Below, piece by piece: positions 1 to 6,369 of a stretch of 10,529 nt of DNA; within the stretch, counting starts at the first letter, position 1; every line of letters begins with the position of its first letter. The translations under genes and the position numbers were made by a program. Under the pieces are notes generated by a model that saw nothing but the letters and a program-made list of their open reading frames with translations, was not told the DNA's origin and made no database searches. The stretch is from DRQF01 sp964559135 (GTDB lineage: Bacteria > Planctomycetota > GCA-002687715 > DRQF01). The stretch lies in NCBI GenBank assembly GCA_964559135.1, contig CAZLGG010000130.1:1-10529 (forward strand), in the 5' to 3' direction.

Positions 1-605
1 GTGAGCATCTCGTAGAACGTCACGCCCAAAGCGTAGATGTCGGTCTTGACGGAGACGACACCTTGAGAGATGAACTCGGGCGCCATGTACAGCGTGGTGC
101 CGAGGACGTAGCCCTTCTTCGTCAGGTTCTGTCCGCCCACGACCTTCGTGATGCCGAAATCGGTCAACTTCGCCTCACCCTCCGAGTTGATGAGGATGTT
201 GTTCGGCTTCATGTCCCGGTGGATATAGCCGTGCTGATGGCTGTACTCGATCGCATCCAGGACCTTGTAGAAGATCGGAATCGCGTATCGATGGGCGACG
301 GGCCCCATCGTCTTGATGAGATCCTCGACGGAGCCCTGGTCCATGTACTCGAGGACGAGGTAGTGGTAGCCGTTCTGATAGATGTAGTCTTCAAAGCGAA
401 CGATTTGCGGATGGCTGAGCTTCTTCAGCGCGTCGGCTTCGAGGAGGAATCGTTTCTCCAGGTTGTCCTCATCGGCGATGCTCGGCTTGAGCATCTTGAT
501 GGCCACCTGCTCACCGTTCGGACCTTCTCCCTTGAAGACGAAGGCGTGACCTCCGTCGCCGATCTCCTGGGTGATCCGGTATTTGCCTACCTGGGAGCCA
601 ATCAT
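1..605 (-). CDS. Ser/Thr protein kinase, Hanks type (partial, C-terminal part beyond left edge)
   Basis: Cytoplasmic kinase domain that would phosphorylate Ser/Thr on partner proteins. I translated 201 codons from the ATG at 603-605. The glycine-rich loop is IGDGGHAFVFKG (residues 15-26), the ATP-binding lysine is in VAIK (K37), the likely helix-C glutamate is E56, the catalytic loop is HRDMKPNN (129-136), DFG is at 149-151, APE at 175-177, and DIYALGVTFYEM at 189-200. All key residues are present, so the kinase should be active. The HRD arginine suggests control by activation-loop phosphorylation, and that loop holds several Thr. The start lies 3 bp after the stop of the PP2C gene (TGA CCC ATG) with no clear Shine-Dalgarno, so translation is probably coupled to the phosphatase. 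The remaining kinase lobe and any C-terminal sensor or membrane segment lie outside the window. Confidence 0.93.
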   Translation of the reverse strand, partial: MIGSQVGKYRITQEIGDGGHAFVFKGEGPNGEQVAIKMLKPSIADEDNLEKRFLLEADALKKLSHPQIVRFEDYIYQNGYHYLVLEYMDQGSVEDLIKTMGPVAHRYAIPIFYKVLDAIEYSHQHGYIHRDMKPNNILINSEGEAKLTDFGITKVVGGQNLTKKGYVLGTTLYMAPEFISQGVVSVKTDIYALGVTFYEML

Positions 606-608
606 GGG

Positions 609-1679
609 TCAGTAACGGTCGATCCAGAACTGAAGAACGATGAGAAGCACGATTTCCACTCCGATCAACCAATACCAGGGTGAGACGGCCCGTCCGGGTC
701 GCCGTTCGGAGTCCGGTCGGGTGATCGGCCGCGTGTCTTCCAGATCGGGGGACTCCCCCGAACTCTGACTGGGAATCTCCTCCGTGTCGGCGTCGGGAGC
801 AACGTCCGAAGGCCGAAGTGCGTCGTCGGTCACCGTCCGGTCCACGTCTGAATTCGTGATCACAGGCGTGCTCTCGGCGCTGTACTCCAACTCGCGATCC
901 AAGGCGGCGAGGTCCTCGGCAACCGCCGGGATCGTATTCACTCGGACGATGGCGACCGTGATGTTGTCGTCGCCGCCACGATCGTTGGCCATGGCGACGA
1001 GACGGTCACAGGCTTCTTGCGGCGCCATTTCACCGATGAGTTGGTGCATCTCGTCCATGCGGACCAGATTCGACAACCCGTCGCTGCACATCAAAAAGAC
1101 GTCGCCCTCGAGAAGCTGTCTGTGGTTGAATTCGATTTCGAGATCGTCCGACATGCCCACGCAACGGGTGATGATGTTCTTGTCCGGGTGTCCCTCCGCG
1201 TCCTCGGGAGTGAGCAGACCGATGTCGATCAGTTGATTCAGGTAGGTGTGGTCGCGGGTCACGACCTCGGCGTCGCCGCCTCGGAACATGTAACAACGGG
1301 AGTCGCCGAGATGGGCCGTGACCACGTGCTCACCCCGCACCAGCAACGCCACACAGGTGGTACCCATGTCCCGGATCTTGGCGTCGTCTTGCGCCTTTTC
1401 CCGAACGGCTCGATTCCCGGCGAAGATCGCTTCTTCCAGAATGTCACGAAGAGAGGATTTCTCCGTTTTCAGGAAGGTTTCGGTGATGGCATCGATGGCG
1501 GTGTGACTGGCCACCTGGCCGCCACTGTGCCCCCCCATGCCGTCGGCCACGACCACCATCGTGCCCTTGCGCCCCGCCTCCGTGGCCGGATCGGTCGCGA
1601 GAACGCAATAGTGATCCTGATTCTCGGTGCGGACCTGGCCGACGTCGGTGGCCACCCCAATCTCCAACGGGTCCGTCAT
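609..1679 (-). CDS. PP2C-family Ser/Thr protein phosphatase with C-terminal membrane anchor
   Basis: A 356-residue metal-dependent phosphatase that removes phosphate from Ser/Thr, presumably reversing the action of the kinase encoded just downstream. PP2C motifs appear in order: RTENQD (17-22), VVADGMGGHSGG (43-54), AHLGDSRCY (122-130), MCSDGLSNLV (197-206) and GGDDNITVAIV (235-245). The metal-binding aspartates D22, D46, D200 and D238 are all there. Residues about 255-335 form a linker rich in Ser, Thr, Asp and Pro, a plausible target for phosphorylation. Residues about 335-351 (WYWLIGVEIVLLIVLQF) are a single membrane segment followed by a five-residue tail, so the catalytic domain should hang on the cytoplasmic face. 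The ATG is preceded by GGAGAGG at 1683-1689. Members of this family with this layout often sit beside Hanks-type kinases (PrpC/Stp type); I give no symbol because orthology is unclear. Confidence 0.94.
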   Translation of the reverse strand: MTDPLEIGVATDVGQVRTENQDHYCVLATDPATEAGRKGTMVVVADGMGGHSGGQVASHTAIDAITETFLKTEKSSLRDILEEAIFAGNRAVREKAQDDAKIRDMGTTCVALLVRGEHVVTAHLGDSRCYMFRGGDAEVVTRDHTYLNQLIDIGLLTPEDAEGHPDKNIITRCVGMSDDLEIEFNHRQLLEGDVFLMCSDGLSNLVRMDEMHQLIGEMAPQEACDRLVAMANDRGGDDNITVAIVRVNTIPAVAEDLAALDRELEYSAESTPVITNSDVDRTVTDDALRPSDVAPDADTEEIPSQSSGESPDLEDTRPITRPDSERRPGRAVSPWYWLIGVEIVLLIVLQFWIDRY

Positions 1680-1682
1680 CAG

Positions 1683-1689
1683 CCTCTCC
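1683..1689 (-). promoter_or_regulatory. Ribosome binding site of the PP2C gene
   Basis: GGAGAGG on the minus strand, 3 bases before the ATG at 1677-1679 (GGAG core 6 bases away). It supports this start and independent initiation of the phosphatase, in contrast to the kinase that follows without such a site. Confidence 0.6.
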
Positions 1690-1758
1690 GCTGTCCGTTT
1701 CTTGACGCGCCAGTCATGGTTGGAGGGTGCCTCCCGGATGCTTCCCTGTCAAGGCGCT

Positions 1759-1782
1759 GGGATTGCACCGCCCTCCAATCCC
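1759..1782. repeat. Perfect 7-bp inverted repeat in the phosphoesterase-PP2C gap
   Basis: GGGATTG (1759-1765) and CAATCCC (1776-1782) form a perfect 7-bp inverted repeat with a 10-base spacer. It lies in the 150-bp gap between the stop of the phosphoesterase gene and the start of the PP2C gene. There is no T-run after it on either strand, so it is not a typical intrinsic terminator. On the minus strand a TTGACA hexamer (1747-1752) follows a few bases later, so the repeat could be an operator or a transcript hairpin in front of a promoter for the PP2C-kinase pair. That role is inference. Confidence 0.4.
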
Positions 1783-1830
1783 TTCTCGGCATTCCCGACC
1801 TTGGAACTTCATGGGGCGCCCAGCCGGACA

Positions 1831-2616
1831 TTATAGCCCTTCGTGAAGCCGTTGCCCGAGAACGGTATCCAGTTCGGGAATACGATCGATCTTCCGAGCG
1901 ACAGCATCGATGTCATAAGGTATTCGCCTGTATCTCACTTCCTCACCGTCGAACAGAACGTAACAGGCGCGAGGATCCCCATCGCGGGGTTGCCCCACGC
2001 TCCCGACATTGACGATGTAGCGGTCCGATCCCAAAGCGATCCGATCCCTGCCCTCGGCGGGGGTGAAACTGCCCAATCGACTGCTGAGCACCATCGGATG
2101 GTGGGTATGGCCGACGAAGAGCGCGTGGGGCACGACCCTGAAGATCTCCGCGAGCTTTCCCTCCGCGTTGAAGAGAATGTCACCGGGGTAGATGTACTCG
2201 TTGAGGGGATCGCGGGGGGAACCGTGCACGAAGAGGAGCTCCCCCTCCTTGTGCTGGAGAGGAAGGTTGCGCAGCCAGTCCCACCGCACCCGGTTCCTCG
2301 AAGACTTGAACCATCCCGGCTTCAGACGCCGACGAGTCCAGCGAATGGCGTCCCTGGCGTAGGGATTGAAACGCTCCTCACCCTCGATGAGCGCGGCGTC
2401 GTGGTTGCCTTTCAGGGTGAGGCGACACTTCTCCATGACGAGATCGACGCAGGCCTCCGGGTCGGGACCGTAGCCCACGACATCACCGAGGCAGAGAACG
2501 TCGCCGGCTCCCTGTTCCGCGATATCGCCAAAGACCGCCTCCAGGGCCTCCAGGTTGGAGTGGAGATCCGAGATCAACGCCCAAGGACGATCTTTCGTCG
2601 GTGTCGCGGGTGTCAT
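1831..2616 (-). CDS. Calcineurin-like metallophosphoesterase (YfcE/MJ0936-like)
   Basis: A 261-residue soluble dinuclear-metal phosphoesterase. The five metal-site blocks are intact: SDLHSN (D17, H19), GDVVGYGPDP (D45), GNHD (N71, H72), FVHGSPRDP (H131) and FVGHTHHP (H170, H172). A later SVGQPRDGD block (206-214) is usual in small stand-alone members annotated as YfcE-like or as ApaH-like diadenosine polyphosphate hydrolases. The substrate cannot be told; phosphodiesters or phosphomonoesters are possible. I chose the ATG at 2614-2616 because GGGGAGAGG lies 12 bases upstream. A GTG at 2644-2646 would add ten residues but has no Shine-Dalgarno. The upstream peptidase gene ends at 2654, so the two are probably cotranscribed. 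The stop is TAA at 1831-1833. Confidence 0.9.
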   Translation of the reverse strand: MTPATPTKDRPWALISDLHSNLEALEAVFGDIAEQGAGDVLCLGDVVGYGPDPEACVDLVMEKCRLTLKGNHDAALIEGEERFNPYARDAIRWTRRRLKPGWFKSSRNRVRWDWLRNLPLQHKEGELLFVHGSPRDPLNEYIYPGDILFNAEGKLAEIFRVVPHALFVGHTHHPMVLSSRLGSFTPAEGRDRIALGSDRYIVNVGSVGQPRDGDPRACYVLFDGEEVRYRRIPYDIDAVARKIDRIPELDTVLGQRLHEGL

Positions 2617-2653
2617 CTCCGAGGCATTCCTCTCCCCTCGAGGCACGGGTCGA

Positions 2654-5500
2654 TCAACGCCGGCCCAACGTGGCCTCGAGCTTCACGCGCTTGCCGTTGC
2701 GCTTCACGACGAGTTTGACCTTATCACCTGGTTTGCGACTGCGGAGGGCATTCACGAAGTCATAGATGTTTTCCACCTCGACGTCGTCGAACCCCACGAG
2801 AATGTCGTCCTTCTGGATGCCGGCCGCCTCCGCCGGACTTCCGGGACTGGCCCCCTGAAGAAGAACGCCCCCCTCCTCTTGGGTGTAGGCGGGGATCGTC
2901 CCCAACCACACGCCGGAACCGCGACGCTTCACCTTCCGCTTCGCGACGGGAGGCTTCTGATAGACGATCTTCTCGGCCGCGGCGTCGAGACCGTCGAGGA
3001 TGCGACGCACCAAGCGGGTCACGTCGACGAGGCCCGCCATATTCAACTTGTCCACGTCGTCGCTCGGGCGGTGGTAGTCCACGTGCGCCCCGGTGAAAAG
3101 GTGGATGGCGGGGATTCCCTTGGAGATGAAACTGGCGTGGTCGCTGCGACCGCTCATCGAACCGGCGGTCATGCCGACCTCGATCCCCGTGGTGTTGGCC
3201 CGCTCGACGAGTTCGCGGAAACCCTTCCACGTCGAGACTCCGTCCACGGCCACGCCCGCGTCGCCCAAACGACCGATCATGTCCAGGTTCACCATGGCCA
3301 GGCACTTGTCGAGGGGAAGCGTCGGCGATTCCAGCCACGCCTGCGAACCGAGCAGGCCCTCCTCCTCACCGGAGAACGCCATGAAAACCACCGTATGGCG
3401 AGCCGGCTTCTTGACGAACGACTCGGCCAGCTCCACGAGACCCGCGACGCCCGAGGCGTTGTCGTCGGCGCCGTTGTGGACTTCCCCCACGCCGCCGCCG
3501 GGTGCGAGCGAGCCCTCGCCACCCATGCCCAGATGATCGTAGTGCGCACCGACGACGAGGTACTTGTCGCGGAGCTTGGGATCGGTCCCCGGCACGCGAG
3601 CGACGACGTTCGCCGTGGCGGCGCGGATCTTCTCGACACCGGTGGTCAAAGAGAAGACGACGTTCGGAAGTTCCTTCGAGAGGGGATGCCCTTCCGCGGA
3701 CATACGACGTTCGGCGACGTCCACGTCGAGGCCGGACCTCCGGAGCCAGGGGAGCGCGGACTTCCGCGTCACCTGCACGACGGGGAGCTTCTCCCGGCCT
3801 TCGCCGCCCCCGGCGCCCAGAGGCTCGAGCCCCGCCCGCTGCCGGCTATCGCCGACGAAGACGATCCCTGCCGCACCGTGGCGGGACGCGTTGAAGGCCT
3901 TGTAACGGGCTCCCGCATACCGACCGAGGCCGACCCGGTCCTTGGTCTCGATACCGGGTTCGCCACGGAGAAAACAGATCACGATCTTTCCCTTGGCGTC
4001 CACGTCCTTGTAGTCGTCCCAAGAGCCATCCGCACTCGTGATTCCGTATCCGACGAACACCGAAGACGCGGCCGCCTCACCGTCGGCGGTGAAAGACAAG
4101 GGACGCCAGTCCGCATCCAGCTGGAGGACGGCGCCCTCGGACGCCTCGCCGAGGACTTGGAGACTCAGGTGGTTGCGGCCGCGAGGCCGAAAGCCGGCCG
4201 TCACCTCGAAGCTCTGCAGGAAACCCTCCGACCCGGCGGGCTCGAGTCCCAAGGTACGGAAGCGCTCCACGAGCCATTGGGCCGCCCGAGCGCAGCCCTT
4301 CGTGCCGGACCGCCGACCCTCGAGATCATCCGAGGCCAGGCGGCTCACGGTCTGGAGCGCATCCTTCGTGTCGATCACGTCGAGAACGCCCGGAGACCGG
4401 ACCGTGTCCTCCGTGTCCACCTTCTTTTTCTCCGGGCGCCGGCCTTCATGGGAAGGCCTCTTCACGCCGCCGGGGGGATCCCGATAGGGGTCTTCGAAGG
4501 CGTCCGCGGGCGGCATGATGAAGTCGGCGATCACCAACTGGGAGGTGTTCCCATAGCGGGTCGTGGTCCACATGAGCTTCTTCCCGTCCGGGGAGAAGAC
4601 CGGCATGATGTCCACCGAGGGATCTTGGGTCAGTCGCACGACCTTCGCATCCGCGAGACGCATCAGGACGATCTCGAAGTTACGAAACCCTCCGATGTTG
4701 GTGCAGTAGACCAGGTACTTGCCGTTCGGGTGATAGTACGGGGCCCAATTCACCGCCGTGTTGAAGGTCATCTGCCGCTCGTTCCGACCGTCCCGGTCGA
4801 TGACGTAGACCTGGGAGAAACGCTCCATGCCGGGGCGGAGATCCCGGAACCCTCGGAAGCAGACCTGACGGCCGTCCGGCGAGAAGAACGGGCCGCCGTC
4901 ATAGCCTTTCACATTCGTCAGACGACGCACCTGCGTGCCATCGGACTTCATGGTGTAGATCTCGGCGTCGCCGGTGCGTTGACTGGTGAAGACGATCCAC
5001 TGCCCGTCTCGGCTGAAATTGCCCTCGGCATCGTAGCCCGGGGCGTCGGTCAGACGCATCAATCCGGTCCCGTCTCGCTTCACCGTGAAAAGGTCGAAGG
5101 AGGCGTGGCGGTCCCATGCGTACTTTCCCGCATTCGCCGGGGGCGGGGGCCACGTCGTGGGGTCGAGGTGGGTCGAGGCGAAAAGCACGGTCCCGTTGGT
5201 GGGATGGAAGAAAGAGCAGGTCGTCATGCCCTTCCCCGTGGAAATCCGGCGCGCTTTCCCTGTTTCGAGGGACTGAATGTAGATCTGGTAGTGCGGGCAA
5301 TCGTCGCGAACCGCCTGATAGACGATTTCACGGCCGTCCGGGGAAAAATACCCCTCACCCGACCGCTTGCCTTCGAAAGTGAGTTGGCGGAGGTTTTTCA
5401 GCCAGGGGGCCTCGTCCGTCCGGGTCGAGTCTTGCTGCGCCCCGGTGAGAGCCGGAAAAGCCATACCGAGCGCGAGAACCAGAAGGGCCTGCAATCGCAT
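2654..5500 (-). CDS. Secreted multidomain peptidase: TolB-like propeller, PA-like insert, M28 zinc aminopeptidase, PDZ
   Basis: A 948-residue exported protein. Residues 1 to about 21 are a signal peptide (MRLQALLVLALGMAFPALTG). Residues about 35-325 carry PD40/TolB-type propeller blades, with cores such as YFSPDGREIVY (51-61), NFSRDGQWIVF (161-171), FFSPDGRQVCF (205-215), YYHPNGKYLVY (255-265) and VFSPDGKKLMW (301-311). Residues about 375-640 hold the start of the M28 fold and a PA-like insert. The M28 zinc site is complete: H653 (with D655) in GAHYDHLG, D680 in GADDNASG, general base E712 and ligand E713 in FSGEEEGLLGS, D740 in NLDMIGR and H810 in DYHRPSDD. A PDZ domain spans about 861-945. 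Expected role: extracytoplasmic aminopeptidase acting on peptides. The frame stays open 76 codons upstream, but the ATG at 5498-5500 has GGAG nine bases away and begins the signal peptide. Confidence 0.92.
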   Translation of the reverse strand: MRLQALLVLALGMAFPALTGAQQDSTRTDEAPWLKNLRQLTFEGKRSGEGYFSPDGREIVYQAVRDDCPHYQIYIQSLETGKARRISTGKGMTTCSFFHPTNGTVLFASTHLDPTTWPPPPANAGKYAWDRHASFDLFTVKRDGTGLMRLTDAPGYDAEGNFSRDGQWIVFTSQRTGDAEIYTMKSDGTQVRRLTNVKGYDGGPFFSPDGRQVCFRGFRDLRPGMERFSQVYVIDRDGRNERQMTFNTAVNWAPYYHPNGKYLVYCTNIGGFRNFEIVLMRLADAKVVRLTQDPSVDIMPVFSPDGKKLMWTTTRYGNTSQLVIADFIMPPADAFEDPYRDPPGGVKRPSHEGRRPEKKKVDTEDTVRSPGVLDVIDTKDALQTVSRLASDDLEGRRSGTKGCARAAQWLVERFRTLGLEPAGSEGFLQSFEVTAGFRPRGRNHLSLQVLGEASEGAVLQLDADWRPLSFTADGEAAASSVFVGYGITSADGSWDDYKDVDAKGKIVICFLRGEPGIETKDRVGLGRYAGARYKAFNASRHGAAGIVFVGDSRQRAGLEPLGAGGGEGREKLPVVQVTRKSALPWLRRSGLDVDVAERRMSAEGHPLSKELPNVVFSLTTGVEKIRAATANVVARVPGTDPKLRDKYLVVGAHYDHLGMGGEGSLAPGGGVGEVHNGADDNASGVAGLVELAESFVKKPARHTVVFMAFSGEEEGLLGSQAWLESPTLPLDKCLAMVNLDMIGRLGDAGVAVDGVSTWKGFRELVERANTTGIEVGMTAGSMSGRSDHASFISKGIPAIHLFTGAHVDYHRPSDDVDKLNMAGLVDVTRLVRRILDGLDAAAEKIVYQKPPVAKRKVKRRGSGVWLGTIPAYTQEEGGVLLQGASPGSPAEAAGIQKDDILVGFDDVEVENIYDFVNALRSRKPGDKVKLVVKRNGKRVKLEATLGRR

Positions 5501-5509
5501 GTCCTTTGT

Positions 5510-5513
5510 CTCC
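5510..5513 (-). promoter_or_regulatory. Ribosome binding site deciding the peptidase start
   Basis: GGAG on the minus strand, nine bases before the ATG at 5498-5500. The competing ATG five codons earlier (5513-5515) has no such site, and the 76-codon extension of the open frame beyond 5500 shows no signal-peptide character. This fixes the start at the signal peptide. Confidence 0.6.
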
Positions 5514-5653
5514 ATGAGTTTCCGTTGTGAAGGAGTCAGTCGGGAAATCCACCCTAACGCCGCGGCGAGGGCCGGTAAAGCGCATCCAGGCCGATCTTCT
5601 CCTCGAATCCCTCGAAAGAATTCCAAGTTTCGTGGATTCTTGCGAATGGGATG

Positions 5654-5676
5654 CCGTATCGTTGGTGTTGATACGG
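5654..5676. repeat. Perfect inverted repeat in the divergent intergenic region
   Basis: CCGTATC (5654-5660) and GATACGG (5670-5676) are perfect inverted copies separated by nine bases, centred about 64 bp upstream of the selenoprotein ATG. The 228-bp region 5501-5728 separates two divergent genes and must hold both promoters. I see no clear sigma-70 pair. The repeat may be an operator for the selenoprotein gene, or a hairpin in its leader. A short direct repeat CCTCGAA (5601-5607 and 5610-5616) is also there. Function is inference. Confidence 0.45.
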
Positions 5677-5716
5677 ATGGGGCCCCCTCGCGTGACGGGG
5701 CGTCGGAAAACCTTGT

Positions 5717-5720
5717 GGAG
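5717..5720 (+). promoter_or_regulatory. Ribosome binding site of the two-Sec selenoprotein gene
   Basis: GGAG, eight bases before the ATG at 5729-5731, is an ideal spacing. It fixes the start of the frame that then runs through two UGA codons, and shows that translation begins at the signal peptide rather than at internal ATGs after either UGA. Confidence 0.7.
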
Positions 5721-5728
5721 AGAATCAC

Positions 5729-6292
5729 ATGACTCGTCTGTCAGGAATCCTCGCCGGCTGCATCAGCTTGGCGTTCCTTCTGACCGGCTCCCAGGTGATC
5801 GCTCAGGACGGCCAGAAGACGGCGGTTTGGGTGATGACCTATTCGGGAGGCGGTTCGTGAGCGGCCCCAACGGTGGCCAAGAAGGTCCGTGCGACCTTGA
5901 AAAAAATGAATGGCTTCGACCACGTGCTGGTGGACAACACGTCGGTCGCCCTCCTTTGGATGAAGAAGGGCCAGACCCCCTCGGAGAAGGATCTCAACGC
6001 GGCTCTCCGGAAAAACGTCGGACGCTACGTGAAGGTCAAGACCCTGAAGAAGAAGGATTGGGTGAAACCCGCCGAGAAGTATCTCGCCAAGGTTGCGGGT
6101 TACTCATGAGCGGACACGTCGGCGGAGGTCCGTGGGATCTTCCAAAAACAAGACGGCATCCTTTCCGTTCATCCCTTGCCCTCGGGGCAGGTCCTCATCT
6201 TCGCGAAGAAGTCGGGCGCCTTGACCAAGGAGAAGGCCACAGAGCTTCTCAAGGGCAGCGACTACAAGTTGAAGGCCTTCAAGAAGTCCTGA
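5729..6292 (+). CDS. Predicted secreted selenoprotein with two selenocysteines in tandem HMA-like domains
   Basis: One 187-codon frame from a good start (GGAG at 5717-5720) to TGA at 6290-6292, with two internal in-frame TGA codons: codon 44 (5858-5860) and codon 127 (6107-6109). Residues 1 to about 26 form a signal peptide (cleavage near VIA/QDG). Two similar domains follow. Domain 1 (about 32-108) has SGGGS-U-AAPT, then KVRATLKKMNG and later KKGQTPSEKDL. Domain 2 (about 115-187) has AGYS-U-ADTS, then EVRGIFQKQDG and later KKSGALTKEKA. Their order of elements matches the beta-alpha-beta-beta-alpha-beta plan of HMA/MerP-like metal-binding domains, with U at the first Cys of GMTCxxC and Pro or Thr at the second. 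The mature part has no Cys and is rich in Lys. Each UGA is followed by a SECIS-like stem-loop. Likely extracytoplasmic; soft-metal binding or redox work is inference. Alternatives: pseudogene or sequencing error. Automated annotation would split it. Confidence 0.85.
5858..5860 (+). other. In-frame UGA, predicted selenocysteine codon 1 (Sec44)
   Basis: TGA in frame with the ATG at 5729, context Gly-Gly-Ser-U-Ala-Ala-Pro-Thr. The frame stays open and coding-like on both sides. UGA also serves as a true stop for several genes in the window (for example 609-611 and 2654-2656), so a reassigned genetic code does not explain it. Confidence 0.82.
5882..5898 (+). promoter_or_regulatory. SECIS-like stem-loop after the first UGA
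   Basis: AAGGTC (5882-5887) pairs fully with GACCTT (5893-5898) around the five-base loop CGTGC. The loop begins 28 bases after the UGA codon, inside the roughly 16-37-base range usual for bacterial SECIS elements. A G sits among the first two loop bases, as the SelB-recognised loops require. The stem is short, and I see no strong extension towards the UGA. It lies within the coding sequence, as bacterial SECIS elements do. Confidence 0.65.
6107..6109 (+). other. In-frame UGA, predicted selenocysteine codon 2 (Sec127)
   Basis: TGA in frame with codon 44 and the ATG at 5729, context Ala-Gly-Tyr-Ser-U-Ala-Asp-Thr. It falls at the same place in the second domain as Sec44 does in the first. A stop here would remove almost the whole second domain, including the stretch that aligns best with domain 1. 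Confidence 0.82.
6124..6142 (+). promoter_or_regulatory. SECIS-like stem-loop after the second UGA
   Basis: GGAGGTCC (6124-6131) pairs with GGATCTTC (6135-6142) over eight contiguous pairs, two of them G-U, closing the triloop GTG (6132-6134). The loop begins 22 bases after the UGA and starts with G then U, matching the usual bacterial SECIS apical loop. It shares the core AGGTCCGTG and a complementary 3' arm with the stem-loop after the first UGA. Confidence 0.72.
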
Positions 6293-6327
6293 AGCGTGTC
6301 GCGTCCTTGATACTGACCGCGCACACG

Positions 6328-6369
6328 AAACCCGTCACGACTCTTGCGAGTCGTGGCGGTTTCTTTTTC
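6328..6369 (+). terminator. Strong intrinsic terminator after the selenoprotein gene
   Basis: CACGACTC (6336-6343) and GAGTCGTG (6348-6355) form a perfect 8-bp stem with loop TTGC. An outer AAACC/GGTTT pair (6328-6332 and 6358-6362) extends it, and a T-rich run ends it (6361-6368, TTCTTTTT). It sits 36 bases after the final TGA (6290-6292). Its place shows that the transcription unit reaches through both internal UGA codons to the end of the second domain. It also separates this gene from the transglutaminase gene. Confidence 0.9.

Noticed and set aside
1724..1752. Sigma-70 promoter for the PP2C gene: TTGACA (minus strand, 1747-1752) with a hexamer 17 bases on
   Set aside because: The -35 match is perfect, but the hexamer at the -10 spacing (CACCCT) is poor. 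I cannot support it as a feature; it remains a possibility given the 150-bp gap.
2555..5530. A 991-residue open frame on the plus strand, antisense to the peptidase gene
   Set aside because: It mirrors the peptidase gene in a GC-rich codon phase, has no recognisable domain, signal peptide or ribosome binding site, and overlaps a gene with complete catalytic motifs.
5501..5728. N-terminal extension of the peptidase frame to an ATG at 5726-5728
   Set aside because: It would place 76 residues before a clear signal peptide and cover the whole divergent promoter region. The ATG at 5498-5500 has its own GGAG.
5873..6109. A stand-alone small gene starting after the first UGA
   Set aside because: Its start would be a GTG inside the domain with no signal peptide, and it would end at the second UGA. 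The frame, signal peptide and repeat structure fit one protein read through both UGAs.
5729..6292. Genetic-code reassignment of UGA (to Trp or Gly) as the cause of the internal TGAs
   Set aside because: Other genes in the window end in TGA, and Trp and Gly are coded normally within the same genes.
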